Positions 23,332 to 32,252 are shown, counted from the first letter of the stretch. The stretch: 64,000 bases of DNA from Streptomyces albofaciens JCM 4342 (GCF_008634025.1 NZ_PDCM01000001.1:62001-126000), one strand, 5' to 3'. The notes: a model not told the origin generated them from the letters alone. Translations and numbers: made by a program.

Positions 23332-25218
23332 ATGACCACCCCCCACGTTCCGAAAGTGGCTGGAATCGAACCAGCACTTCCCGCCCCCACGCACACTGCC
23401 GAGTCCGCAACCGCACCAGCCCCCGCGGACACCCCGCCCGAGGTCCATCCCGAGGCCCACTCCCAAGCCCACTCCGCGACCTGCTCCGAGGCCGTCCAGG
23501 ACCGGCTCGCCGGCTGGATCTCCGACCTCACCACGCTGCACGACCTCACCGAGCGGCTGGCCCGCGCCCAGACCCTCGAAGCCGCCCTCCGGGAGCTGCT
23601 GCGCGCCGGTGCCTGCCTGGTGGGCGCCCGGCGTGGGCTGGTGGTTCTCGAACCGCGCGACGGCCGGGGCCCGGACACCACCATCGGCCTCGGACTGGGG
23701 CAGGCGGACATCGGCCACATCGAGACCGTGCCGCGCCGCGCGCTCTCGTTCGGCCGCATCCTCGACGGGCTGCCCGAGCCGGACGTGCGGGGGCGGGACA
23801 CGCGCGGGCCGGACGTGCGCGATCCGGACGTGCGCGATCCGGACGTGCGCGATCCGGACGTGCGCGAGCGGGCACCTCATGACCACCCTCGTGAGCGTCG
23901 CGACCGCCTCGAAGCGCACCAAGACGGCGGACAGGCACCCCCCACGCCCCCGGACGGTTCCCTCTCGGCCGGTTCCCTTTCAGACGGTGCCCCTTTGGGC
24001 GGTGCCCCTTCGGACGGCTCCCCTTCGGAGGGCGCCCCCTCGAACGGCTCCCCCTCCTACGGCGCCCCCTCCAACGCCTCCGGTTGCGTCGCCTGCGGCC
24101 GCGGCGACATCACCCGGCCCGACATCCCCGGCGAGCCCGGCCTCGACCCCCGCTTGCGCGAGGTCGCCGCCCGCCTCGGGTACGCGGCCAGCTACGCCGT
24201 ACCCCTGGACGCCGACCCGGTCGGCCGCTTCGGCGCCGCGGTCTGGCTCTACGACGAACCCGCCGAGCCCACCGAACGGCAGCGCCACCTCGTCGGCCTG
24301 TACCTCGGATACGCCACCGCCCACCTCGCCCGCCTCCTCGAACTGCACCGCCAGCGGCAGACCGCGACGACGCTGCGCGAGGAGCTGCTGCCCAGTCGGC
24401 TGCCCCGCGTCCCCGGCGTACGGCTCGCGGTGCGGCACGGTTCCGGGCCGCTCGGCGGCGGCGACTGGTACGACGCGCTGCCGCTGCCGGACGGCGCGCT
24501 GGGCCTGGCGGTCGGCTCCGTCACCGGCTCCGGGCCGGGCGCGGTGGCCGCCATGGGGCGGCTGCGCGCCTCGTTGCGGGCGTACGCGGTGATGGAGGGC
24601 GAGGACCCGGTCGCGGTCCTCTCCGACCTCGAACTGCTGCTGCGGCTGACCGAGCCGGCCCGTAGCGCCACGGCGCTGTTCGCCTTCGCGGAGGCGCCGC
24701 CGGGCGGACCGGGCGGACCGATCCCCTCAGGCGGACCAAGCGGACCAAGCGGTCCGGGCGGTCCGGGCGGTCCGTACGCACCGGGTACACCCGGTTCCGT
24801 ACCCGGTGCGTATGGAACGTATGGCCCGGGCGGTGCCACGGCCGCCCGCCGGATCGTGCTGGCCGGAGCGGGCCACTGCCCGCCGTTGATCATCGGTGAC
24901 CGGCGCACCGAGTACGTGGAGACCTCGCTGTCCGCGCCACTGGGCATGCTGGCGTGCTGGGAAGCGCCGAGCGTGGAGCTGGCACCGGCGCCAGGAGAAA
25001 CCCTTCTGCTCTACAGCGACGGGCTGTTGCGCCGCACCGGCGAACCGATGGACCGCGCCTTCGCCCGGCTCCATGCGGCCGCCGCCGGCGTCCCCCGAGC
25101 CGTACGCCACGACCCCGACGCACTCGTGGACCACGTGCTGCGAACGCTGCTGCCGGACGGGATCGACGACCCCGAGTCCCCGGAGGACGTGGTGCTGCTC
25201 GCGGCGTACTTCGAGTGA
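23332..25218 (+). CDS. PP2C/SpoIIE-type protein with N-terminal GAF-like region, changed metal motif
   Basis: This 628-residue regulator has an N-terminal GAF-like sensor region (about 50-340). It is interrupted by two tandem repeats, VRDPDVRDPDVRDPDVR and a GAPSDGSPSEGAPSNGSPS-like block. A C-terminal SpoIIE phosphatase domain follows. The entry motif GGGDWYDALPLPDG carries the first metal aspartate, and LLYSDGLLRR and SPEDVVLLAAYFE follow. The usual GDVxGHG motif reads GSVTGSG, so an aspartate that normally binds metal is replaced by serine. Such proteins normally dephosphorylate anti-anti-sigma factors. This one may have low activity or act as a binding protein. A Gly-Pro-rich loop sits inside the domain (about 470-510). 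Confidence 0.85.
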   Translation: MTTPHVPKVAGIEPALPAPTHTAESATAPAPADTPPEVHPEAHSQAHSATCSEAVQDRLAGWISDLTTLHDLTERLARAQTLEAALRELLRAGACLVGARRGLVVLEPRDGRGPDTTIGLGLGQADIGHIETVPRRALSFGRILDGLPEPDVRGRDTRGPDVRDPDVRDPDVRDPDVRERAPHDHPRERRDRLEAHQDGGQAPPTPPDGSLSAGSLSDGAPLGGAPSDGSPSEGAPSNGSPSYGAPSNASGCVACGRGDITRPDIPGEPGLDPRLREVAARLGYAASYAVPLDADPVGRFGAAVWLYDEPAEPTERQRHLVGLYLGYATAHLARLLELHRQRQTATTLREELLPSRLPRVPGVRLAVRHGSGPLGGGDWYDALPLPDGALGLAVGSVTGSGPGAVAAMGRLRASLRAYAVMEGEDPVAVLSDLELLLRLTEPARSATALFAFAEAPPGGPGGPIPSGGPSGPSGPGGPGGPYAPGTPGSVPGAYGTYGPGGATAARRIVLAGAGHCPPLIIGDRRTEYVETSLSAPLGMLACWEAPSVELAPAPGETLLLYSDGLLRRTGEPMDRAFARLHAAAAGVPRAVRHDPDALVDHVLRTLLPDGIDDPESPEDVVLLAAYFE

Positions 25219-25415
25219 GGGCCGGTGATCGGCACCGGGTGCGGGGCCTCCCCCGAGGGCCCCGCCCGGACGCCACCGCGCAAGGTACCGAGCGCCACCG
25301 CGCACCCGCTCCGCCGTCCCGCCCGACCTGTCCGATATCTCACCGCTTCCGACCCCTGGACCCCGTTCCCTTCGCACTTACGATGGAACGCGGTGCAGTC
25401 TTACAAGGAGGCATA

Positions 25416-26888
25416 GTGACCGACGAGCTCACGCCGGAGACCCCGGACGAGGACGAGCAGCCGATCAAGCAGCGCAAGAACGGCCTTTACCCGGGCGTAT
25501 CGGACGAGCTCGCCGCGAACATGAAGACGGGCTGGGCCGACACCGAGCTGCGCGACCTGGAGCCGATCGAGCAGGCCCCGAACACGGCCCGGCGGCGCGA
25601 AGCGCTCTCCCGCCGCTTCCCCGGCGAGCGCCTGGTGATCCCGGCGGGCAACCTGAAGACCCGCTCCAACGACACCGAGTACGACTTCCGCGCCGCCACG
25701 GAGTACGTCCACCTCACGGGCGACCAGACCGAGGACAGCGTGCTCGTCCTGGAGCCCCGCGAGGACGGCGAGGGCCACGACGCGACGCTCTACCGGCTGC
25801 CCCGCTCCAACCGTGAGAACGGCGAGTTCTGGCTGGACGGCATGGGCGAGCTGTGGGTCGGCCGCCGCAACAGCCTGACCGAGGCCGAGGCGCTGCTCGG
25901 CGTGCCCTGCGCGGACGTGCGCGGACTGGCCGACATCCTGCGCGAGGCCACCGGCCCCGTCCGCGTGGTGCGCGGCCACGACGCCGGCATCGAGGCGGCG
26001 CTGACCGACAAGGTCACCGCCGAGCGCGACGAAGAGCTGCGGGTGTACCTCTCCGAGGCCCGTCTGATCAAGGACGACTTCGAGATCGGCGAGCTGCAGA
26101 AGGCGGTCGACTCGACCGTGCGCGGCTTCGAGGACGTCGTGAAGGTCCTCGACAAGGCCGAGGCGACCAGCGAGCGCTACATAGAGGGAACGTTCTTCCT
26201 GCGCGCCCGCGTCGAGGGCAACGACGTCGGTTACGGCTCGATCTGCGCCGCCGGGCCGCACGCCACCACGCTGCACTGGGTCCGCAACAACGGCGAGGTC
26301 CGCTCCGGCGACCTGCTCCTGCTGGACGCGGGCGTGGAGACGAACACCCTCTACACCGCGGACGTCACCCGTACGCTGCCGATCAACGGCACGTACACCG
26401 ACCTCCAGCGCAAGATCTACGACGCGGTGTACGAGGCCCAGGAGGCAGGCATCGCGGCGGTCAAGCCGGGCGCCGCGTTCCGCGACTTCCACGACGCCTC
26501 GCAGCGCGTGCTCGCCGAGAAGCTGGTCGAGTGGGGCCTGGTCGAGGGCCCGGTCGACCGGGTGCTGGAGCTCGGGCTACAGCGCCGCTGGACGCTGCAC
26601 GGCACCGGCCACATGCTCGGCCTGGACGTGCACGACTGCGCCGTGGCCCGTACGGAGACGTACGTGAACGGGACGCTGGAGGCCGGCATGGTGCTGACCG
26701 TCGAGCCCGGCCTGTACTTCCAGGCGGACGACCTGACCGTCCCGGAGGAGTACCGCGGCATCGGCGTCCGTATCGAGGACGACATCCTCGTCACCGAGGA
26801 CGGCAACCGGAACCTGTCCGCCGCGCTGCCGCGCCGCTCGGACGAGGTCGAGGCGTGGATGGCCCGGCTGACCGGTCAGCGGGCCTGA
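25416..26888 (+). CDS. Xaa-Pro aminopeptidase (aminopeptidase P, M24B)
   Basis: The 490-residue protein removes N-terminal residues that precede proline. The N-terminal domain (about 45-180) has RRREALSRRFPGERLVIPAGN. The pita-bread catalytic domain carries all expected metal ligands: aspartates in LLLDAGVETNTLYTADVTRTLP, histidine in HGTGHMLGLDVHD, and glutamates in LTVEPGLYF and GIGVRIEDDILVT. It has no signal peptide, so it is cytosolic. AAGGAGG at 25405-25411 sets the GTG at 25416. The length is normal for the long bacterial form. It is monocistronic, and its stop lies inside the first copy of a 23-bp repeat. Confidence 0.94.
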   Translation: MTDELTPETPDEDEQPIKQRKNGLYPGVSDELAANMKTGWADTELRDLEPIEQAPNTARRREALSRRFPGERLVIPAGNLKTRSNDTEYDFRAATEYVHLTGDQTEDSVLVLEPREDGEGHDATLYRLPRSNRENGEFWLDGMGELWVGRRNSLTEAEALLGVPCADVRGLADILREATGPVRVVRGHDAGIEAALTDKVTAERDEELRVYLSEARLIKDDFEIGELQKAVDSTVRGFEDVVKVLDKAEATSERYIEGTFFLRARVEGNDVGYGSICAAGPHATTLHWVRNNGEVRSGDLLLLDAGVETNTLYTADVTRTLPINGTYTDLQRKIYDAVYEAQEAGIAAVKPGAAFRDFHDASQRVLAEKLVEWGLVEGPVDRVLELGLQRRWTLHGTGHMLGLDVHDCAVARTETYVNGTLEAGMVLTVEPGLYFQADDLTVPEEYRGIGVRIEDDILVTEDGNRNLSAALPRRSDEVEAWMARLTGQRA

Positions 26889-26940
26889 TCACGGCCGGTC
26901 AGCGAGCCTGATCACGGCCGGTCAACGGGCCTGATCACGG
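26872..26940 (+). repeat. Three tandem 23-bp repeats across the aminopeptidase stop
   Basis: Copies at 26872-26894, 26895-26917 and 26918-26940 share CCGGTCAGCGGGCCTGATCACGG with one difference each in the later two. The first copy encodes the C-terminal TGQRA and the stop. This looks like recent duplication of the gene's end, extended into the intergenic region. No further gene is seen to 27088. Confidence 0.82.
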
Positions 26941-27088
26941 CCGGACACGGACACTGACGCTGATACGGAAACGAGCGGCCCGGAGGCGGTCGGCGGCCCC
27001 GCGGGGTCACCGGCCGCCTCCGGCGTTCCCGGGCCGGCGCCCGCCCTGCCTGCCACGGACGTCCGGCCGGGGCTGATCCCGCGGACTC

Positions 27089-27775
27089 CTACGCGTCCTG
27101 CGGCCCGCGGGTGAAGACCCCGGCCCGGGCGGCCGTCCAGGCGGCCTCGGCGGCGTGGTCGGCCAGCCGCAGGTCGATGGGGCGGCGGGCGATCAGCAGC
27201 CGGTAGTAGAAGGGCGCGCCCAGGGCGGCCATGATCTCGTCCGCGTCGGCGTCCGCGGCCAGCTCACCGCGCTCCACGGCGCGGTGCACCATCCGGCCGG
27301 CCAGCCGCAGCCGCTCGTCGAAGAACTCCCGCAGCACGTCGGCGGCGGCGGGCTCCCGCGCGGCGGCGGAGACCACCGCCTCCAGCAGTCCGCGAAAGCG
27401 CGGCTCCGCGTAGAAGGCGGCGATCGAGCGGGCCAGCGCGCGCAGGTCGTCCGCGAGCGCCCCGGTGTCCGGAAGCGGCACCTCGGCGCTGATGTCGACC
27501 ATCAGCTCGCAGACGATCCGCTCGGTGCTGCGCCAGCGCCGGTAGATCGTCGCGGCGTGCACGCCGGAGCGCTGGGCGATCCGCTCCACCGTCAGCGCCG
27601 CGTACCCGCCGTCCCCCAGTTCCTCGAAGGCCGCGTCCAGTACGGCTTGTCGCGTTCGCGCGGTACGTCCGCCCGGCCGGGAGGCGCCGGGAGGTGGCTG
27701 CGCTGTGTTCAAGGCGGCTCCGTATTGCAGTGCGAGATCCGGCCACGTATCGTCCAGAACGCTAACGCGAGACAC
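27089..27775 (-). CDS. TetR-family regulator
   Basis: The 228-residue protein has a TetR helix-turn-helix: ARTRQAVLDAAFEELGDGGYAALTVERIAQRSGVHAATIYRRWRSTERIVCELM, about residues 38-92. The C-terminal ligand domain resembles the TetR_C_11/AcrR type, with FRGLLEAVVSAAAREPAAADVLREFF and FYYRLLIARRPID. The GTG at 27775 lies within the 24-bp palindrome that is the likely operator, suggesting a leaderless transcript under autorepression. A TTG after about 22 codons is an alternative start. No target gene adjoins it; divergent DNA to 28173 is repetitive. The ligand is unknown. Confidence 0.88.
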   Translation of the reverse strand: MSRVSVLDDTWPDLALQYGAALNTAQPPPGASRPGGRTARTRQAVLDAAFEELGDGGYAALTVERIAQRSGVHAATIYRRWRSTERIVCELMVDISAEVPLPDTGALADDLRALARSIAAFYAEPRFRGLLEAVVSAAAREPAAADVLREFFDERLRLAGRMVHRAVERGELAADADADEIMAALGAPFYYRLLIARRPIDLRLADHAAEAAWTAARAGVFTRGPQDA

Positions 27776-27785
27776 TTCGCGTTAG
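27762..27785. promoter_or_regulatory. Perfect palindrome over the TetR start codon
   Basis: CTAACGCGA (27762-27770) and TCGCGTTAG (27777-27785) are exact 9-bp inverted arms with a 6-bp spacer, which contains the GTG start codon of the TetR gene. Size and symmetry are typical of a TetR operator, so autoregulation is likely. Confidence 0.78.
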
Positions 27786-27929
27786 GGCTGGAGTGTGCGC
27801 GGATCCCGCGGCAATCGGGGACGCGGCGGGGGACGTCCTCCCCTTGCGGGACCGCGCCACTCGGCGGTTTCCAGGGGTGGGACGGGCGTCGGCCGGAGAA
27901 GCCCGCGGCAGCGGTTCCCCGTACGTTTT

Positions 27930-28122
27930 CGGCATGTCTACGTTGGTGGCTTGTCTACGGTCTCGGCGTGTCTACGCTGCCAGTGCGTCTACGTTCACGG
28001 CATGTCGACGTTGCCGACGTGTCTACGGCTTCGGCATGTCTACGCTGCCGGTGCGTCTACGGTCTCGGCGTGCCCACAACTTCGGCATGACTACAACTTC
28101 GGCATGACTACGTTTTCGGCAT
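27930..28122 (+). repeat. Array of about eleven degenerate 15-18-bp repeats
   Basis: Between the TetR gene and an ATP-binding gene, units built on CTTCGGCATGTCTACG recur about eleven times. The variants are CGGCGTGTCTACG, CAGTGCGTCTACG, CGGCATGACTACAA and others. The spacing of 15-18 bp and point changes rule out a CRISPR. TGTCTACG/TGTCGACG could be a protein site. The region 27776-28173 has no convincing gene, and no regular reading frame is kept. Confidence 0.72.
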
Positions 28123-28173
28123 ATCGCGTCCGTACCGGCGGCAGGCCGACGCGCCGGCCCGGCGAGCGGTCCC

Positions 28174-28668
28174 TCACGACGCCATCAACGGCACCTCCTC
28201 CTTCCACTTCAGGATCTTGTCGAAGCTGACCACCGCGCCGCGCCGTCCGGTGCGGTTGCGGTAGCGGACGTGGTCGGTCAGGGCTTCGATCAGAAACAGC
28301 CCCCGTCCGTGTTCGGCCTGGGCCGGGGCGGGGGCTGCCATGGGCGGTGGCGGCGCGGCGGTATGGGGCGTCGCGCTTCGTCCGGGGCGCTTGGGCCGCC
28401 GGGCCCGTTCCCCGAAACCGGGACCGGAGTCGGTGACTTCGATACGACAGGTGTCGCCGTTGATGAAGGCGGTGACCCGGTAGTCCTCCGTGGCGGCGTC
28501 GCCACCGTGTTCGACGGCGTTCGCACACGCTTCGGAGAGGGCGACCGACAGGTCGTGGGAGATGTCCGGGTCCACCCCGGCCGTCTCCATCGTTCCCAGC
28601 AGGAGCCGCCGGGCGAGCGGGACGCTCGCGGCCTCGCGCCGCAGATGCAGGGACCACCAGATGCTCAT
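28174..28668 (-). CDS. RsbW-like ATP-binding anti-sigma regulator
   Basis: The 164-residue GHKL ATPase has SVPLARRLLLGTMETAGV, the N box DLSVALSEACANAVEHG, the G1 box IEVTDSGPGFGERA and the G2 box EHGRGLFLIEALTDHVRY. It ends with GAVVSFDKILKW, typical of RsbW/anti-sigma-factor kinases in Streptomyces. A Pro-Ala-rich insert (HTAAPPPPMAAPAPAQA) lies between the G1 and G2 boxes. AGGAGG eight bases before the ATG at 28668 fixes the start. It is one of three such ATPases in the window. No sigma factor or antagonist gene is adjacent. Confidence 0.9.
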   Translation of the reverse strand: MSIWWSLHLRREAASVPLARRLLLGTMETAGVDPDISHDLSVALSEACANAVEHGGDAATEDYRVTAFINGDTCRIEVTDSGPGFGERARRPKRPGRSATPHTAAPPPPMAAPAPAQAEHGRGLFLIEALTDHVRYRNRTGRRGAVVSFDKILKWKEEVPLMAS

Positions 28669-28967
28669 CGCTGCAGCCTCCTGGTCGCGGCTCGACATAT
28701 CGATACGTATTGCCGGGGCGCATGGTCCGTAAGCGTGCGCGGGACGTGACTCCGCCCATTCGGCGGATGTACCGGCGACGCCCGCCGGTGTAACGGAAGC
28801 GGGCCTGCGCCCGCGCGCACTCCGGCGCCCGTGGTGATCGCGCGGGTGCCGCTCCGGCGCGCACCCCGGCGCTGACCTGCCCGTACCGGAATGGCGTGAT
28901 CCGCCGGGTACGGAGCGGCGGACCTGCCGTACGGGAGCGGTGGGCGCAGTGGGATGATGGCGCGGCC

Positions 28968-29801
28968 ATGACTGCCCCGTCCGACCCCGAAGAGCGCGCC
29001 GCCGCGGACCTGCGGCTGCTGAGGGCCGCGGTGTTCACCGCGGTCTGCGTCGCGCTGTCCGCGGCCGGGCACATGATCGGATCCTGTGCCGCGGTCCCCG
29101 TGTGGACGCTGGGCGTGGGCTGCGCGGCGGTGTTCGCCGTCGCCGCGCCGCTGGCCGGGCGGGAGCGTTCGCTGCCGGGCATCGCCGTGGCCCTGGCCGT
29201 CGGGCAGCTCGCGCTGCACTCCGTCTTCGCGCTGGGCCAGCACCGCATGGCCGCCGCCCCAATGGCCGCACCCGCTTCCGGCGGCGGCCTCTCCGACCAG
29301 GCCGCCATCGCCATCGCGCGCCATGTGACCTGCGGCCTCGGGGCCGGTCGGCTGGACGGCGCCGAGGCGCGCCGCATCCTGGACGTCTCCGCGATCGGCC
29401 CGGCGGGCCCCGGCACGGCCGGGCATGCCATGGACCAGGCCGCCGCGTCGGCCCCGGTGGCGCACGGGCTGCTGCCCTCGCTGCCGATGCTGCTGGCGCA
29501 CCTGCTCGCGGCGCTCGCCGCCGGCTGGCTGTTGCGCCGCGGCGAGGCCGCCCTGTGGCGTCTCGTACGGCTCTCCGCCCCCGCGGCGCGGGAAGCGGCC
29601 GCCGTGGCGGAAGCGCTCGTGGGCGCACTGCGGTGCACGCTGGCGCTCGTACGCGTCCTGTGCGCCGGACTCCTGGCGGCCGCGGACGCCCGTCCCGTGG
29701 CGCGTTTTTCGTACGGGGACGACCAAGCCCGCCCGAAGGAACTCGCGCTCCAGCACAGTGTCGTCAGGCGGGGCCCGCCCGCCCTGGCTCTCGCGGCCTG
29801 A
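28968..29801 (+). CDS. Integral membrane protein, 277 aa, upstream of the copper operon
   Basis: The protein has at least three hydrophobic segments: AAVFTAVCVALSAAGHMIGS, WTLGVGCAAVFAVAAPLAG with PGIAVALAVGQLALHSVFAL, and PSLPMLLAHLLAALAAGWLL. Between them is a loop with conserved-looking histidines and methionines (ALGQHRMAAAPMAAP). The C terminus is cytosolic and basic. I do not recognise a named family, but proteins of this kind precede the YcnI/Sco genes in Streptomyces and may belong to the copper system. Its stop is about 140 bp before the YcnI gene. The ATG at 28968 has no clear ribosome site. Confidence 0.75.
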   Translation: MTAPSDPEERAAADLRLLRAAVFTAVCVALSAAGHMIGSCAAVPVWTLGVGCAAVFAVAAPLAGRERSLPGIAVALAVGQLALHSVFALGQHRMAAAPMAAPASGGGLSDQAAIAIARHVTCGLGAGRLDGAEARRILDVSAIGPAGPGTAGHAMDQAAASAPVAHGLLPSLPMLLAHLLAALAAGWLLRRGEAALWRLVRLSAPAAREAAAVAEALVGALRCTLALVRVLCAGLLAAADARPVARFSYGDDQARPKELALQHSVVRRGPPALALAA

Positions 29802-29944
29802 CGCCACACACCGCACCCACACATCCCGCAGCAGGACCGGGCACGCCCCGGCGCACGGGAGGGAACGGTGTGCGCCGGCGTCGCCGCACGCGCGCCAGCC
29901 GTTTCCCTTCCCTCTTTCCTCCTGCCTGTGGAGTGCTTTCCGCC

Positions 29945-30802
29945 ATGCCCGAGTACACCGCCGTACCGTCACAGCCCACCGCCGCGCCGTCACCGTCCGC
30001 TGCCGAACCGCCCCGGACCGCCGCACGGACTGCCGCCCGGACCGCCGCACGGGCCGCCGAACCGACCGTGCCCTCCGGTCGTCGCGGCCGGCTCGCCCGT
30101 CGGCTACCCGTCGTCGGCGGCCTCGCCGCGGGCAGCGTGCTGCTGCTCGCCGTACCCGCCTTCGCGCACGTCAGCGTGCAGCCGGGCCAGGCCGAGCAGG
30201 GCGGCTACGCGACGATCAACTTCAAGGTGCCCAACGAGCGCGACAACGCCTCGACCGTGAAGCTCGAAGTGACCCTGCCGACCGACCACCCGCTGGCGTC
30301 CGCGATGCCGCAGCCGGTGCCGGGCTGGAAGATCGACGTCACCAAGTCCAAGCTCGACAAGCCCCTCGAAACGCACGGCAAGAAGCTCACCGAGGCCGTC
30401 TCGAAGATCACTTGGACCGCGGACGGCGGCAAGATCGAGCCGGGCCAGTTCCAGCAGTTCCCGGTCTCGGTGGGCCAGCTGCCCAAGACCGACCAGCTCG
30501 TCTTCAAGGCCCTCCAGACGTACGACAACAACGAGGTCGTACGTTGGATCGAGCCGGCCAAGGAGGGCGCGCCGGAGCCGGACAACCCGGCGCCGGTGCT
30601 CAAGCTGACCCCCGCGTCCGGTGACGGCCACGGCTCCGGCGCCGCCGGCGCGAAGAACGCCGGCGGCGACGCGGACGACACCCGGCAGGCCGCCGCGGAC
30701 GGCAGCGACACCACGGCGCGCGTCCTGGGCGGCGTCGGCATCGCCGTCGGCGTCATCGGTGTCGCGTTCGGCGTGCTCGCCGGCCGGCGCCGTGGCGCCT
30801 GA
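29945..30802 (+). CDS. YcnI-like copper-binding membrane protein (DUF1775)
   Basis: The 285-residue protein has a long cytosolic Ala/Thr/Arg-rich lead (about 1-45), a membrane or signal segment (VVGGLAAGSVLLLAVPAFA), and then the YcnI domain starting AHVSVQPGQAEQGGYATINFKVPNE. The first histidine after the signal site is the copper ligand in characterised YcnI, and a tryptophan (VVRWIEP) is also present. A C-terminal anchor (GGVGIAVGVIGVAFGVLAG) holds it to the outer face. YcnI proteins bind Cu(II) at the cell surface. It is the first gene of the run YcnI-Sco-PCuAC-CopCD-DyP. Confidence 0.92.
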   Translation: MPEYTAVPSQPTAAPSPSAAEPPRTAARTAARTAARAAEPTVPSGRRGRLARRLPVVGGLAAGSVLLLAVPAFAHVSVQPGQAEQGGYATINFKVPNERDNASTVKLEVTLPTDHPLASAMPQPVPGWKIDVTKSKLDKPLETHGKKLTEAVSKITWTADGGKIEPGQFQQFPVSVGQLPKTDQLVFKALQTYDNNEVVRWIEPAKEGAPEPDNPAPVLKLTPASGDGHGSGAAGAKNAGGDADDTRQAAADGSDTTARVLGGVGIAVGVIGVAFGVLAGRRRGA

Positions 30803-30879
30803 CCCGACCCCGTGCCCGACCCGGCGCCCGCGCGGCGCCGGGCCGGCACCCCGCTCCTGACCACACGGGACACACAGCA

Positions 30880-31530
30880 ATGCGCAAGAGGTATCTGATC
30901 GCCGCCACCGTCGCCCTGGCCTCGGCACTGACCCTGGCCGCCTGCGACGGCGGCGGCGACAGCGACAAGCCCGCCGCCAGCGTCTCCGGCGGCACCCGCT
31001 CCCAGCCGATCGTCACGCTCGATCAGCCCATGGAGAAGCCGGACCTGGTCCTGACCGACACCGAGGGCGAGAAGTACGACCTGATCGAGCGGACCAAGGG
31101 TCACCCGACCCTGATCTACTTCGGCTACACCCACTGCCCGGACGTCTGCCCGCTGACGATGAACAACATCGACGTGGCGATGCGGCAGCTGCCCCAGGCC
31201 GAACAGGACGACCTGCGCGTCGTCTTCGTGACCTCGGACCCCGAGCGCGACACGCCGGCCGCCCTCAAGAAGTGGCTCGGCGGCATCAACAAGAAGTTCG
31301 TCGGCCTGACCGGCTCGTTCGACACCATCCAGGCCGGCGCGCGCAGCGTGAACATCGGCATCGAGAAGCCCGTCAAGAAGAAGAACGGCGACGTGGTCTC
31401 CACGCACGGCGCGCAGGTGCTGCTCAGCTCCCCCAAGGACGACAAGATCCACTGGATGGGGATGCAGGACGCCGACGTCGACCGCTACTCCAAGGCACTT
31501 CCGAAGATCATCAAGGGACAGAACCCGTGA
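30880..31530 (+). CDS. Sco1/SenC copper metallochaperone lipoprotein
   Basis: The 216-residue protein has a lipoprotein signal with lipobox LAAC at about residue 22. A thioredoxin-like Sco domain follows. YFGYTHCPDVCPLTMNN carries the CxxxC copper/redox pair, DPERDTP lies in the middle, and VSTHGAQVLL has the third copper ligand histidine. Sco proteins deliver copper to the CuA site of cytochrome c oxidase. In Streptomyces lividans the homologous gene cluster links Sco to respiration and development. The next gene overlaps by GTGA, and the product of that gene is the usual partner chaperone. Confidence 0.94.
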   Translation: MRKRYLIAATVALASALTLAACDGGGDSDKPAASVSGGTRSQPIVTLDQPMEKPDLVLTDTEGEKYDLIERTKGHPTLIYFGYTHCPDVCPLTMNNIDVAMRQLPQAEQDDLRVVFVTSDPERDTPAALKKWLGGINKKFVGLTGSFDTIQAGARSVNIGIEKPVKKKNGDVVSTHGAQVLLSSPKDDKIHWMGMQDADVDRYSKALPKIIKGQNP

Positions 31531-32240
31531 ACCGCCGCACCACCCTCGCCGCCGCCCTCGCCCTGACCGCCGGATTCGCCCTCGCGGGCTGCGGCGGGGA
31601 CAGCGCCCCCAAGCTCTCGGTCTCCGGCGCCTACATGCCGCAGCCGGTCGACCAGAACATGGCCGGCGGCTTCCTGGTCGTCAAGAACTCCGGCGACACG
31701 GCCGACCGGCTCACCTCCGTCACCAGCGACGTGGCCAAGAGCGTCACCCTCCACACGACCAAGGACAACAAGATGGAGGAGGTCAAGTCGCTGGACATAC
31801 CCGCGGGCGGCGAGCTGGAACTCGCCCGCGGCGGCAACCACCTGATGTTCATGGGCCTGAAGAAGAAGCCGGCCGAGGGCCAGCAGGTCACCATCGAGCT
31901 GCACTTCGACAAGTCGAAGCCGCTCAAGGTCGAGGTCCCGGTCAAGTCCGGCACCTACGTCCCGAAGAACGGCGGGGCGAAGGCGGACTCCGACGACGGG
32001 GCGAAGACGGGCACCGGCGACGGGGCGAAGACGGGCACCGGCGACGGGGCGAAGACGGGCTCCGGCGACGGGGGCGCGATGGACCACGGTTCCATGGACC
32101 ACGGTTCTATGGACCACGGGTCGATGCAGCACGGTTCGGCGCAAAACGGGTCGACGCAGCACGACGGGTCGACGCAGCACGACGGTTCGCAGCACGAGGG
32201 ATCCGCCGAAGACCACTCGCAGCACGACGCCAAGAAGTAG
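31527..32240 (+). CDS. PCuAC-type copper chaperone lipoprotein with Met/His-rich tail (ECuC-like)
   Basis: The 237-residue product has a lipobox (LAGC, about residue 22) and a PCuAC cupredoxin-like domain. Its ligands are visible as TLHTTKDNKMEEV and NHLMFMGL, the H-x9-M ... H-x-M pattern. Residues from about 150 are a repeated tail: DGAKTGTG units three times, then MDHGSMDHGSMDHGSMQHGS and QHDGS repeats ending DHSQHDAKK. The Met/His repeats probably bind copper or silver. The GTG at 31527 overlaps the Sco stop. The tail is longer than usual and its DNA repeat units are near identical. Confidence 0.92.
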   Translation: MNRRTTLAAALALTAGFALAGCGGDSAPKLSVSGAYMPQPVDQNMAGGFLVVKNSGDTADRLTSVTSDVAKSVTLHTTKDNKMEEVKSLDIPAGGELELARGGNHLMFMGLKKKPAEGQQVTIELHFDKSKPLKVEVPVKSGTYVPKNGGAKADSDDGAKTGTGDGAKTGTGDGAKTGSGDGGAMDHGSMDHGSMDHGSMQHGSAQNGSTQHDGSTQHDGSQHEGSAEDHSQHDAKK

Positions 32241-32252
32241 GGGGCGCCCGTC

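Noticed and set aside
27930..28122. CRISPR array or coding repeat
   Set aside because: Units are degenerate, 15-18 bp, without unique spacers and without a stable reading frame.
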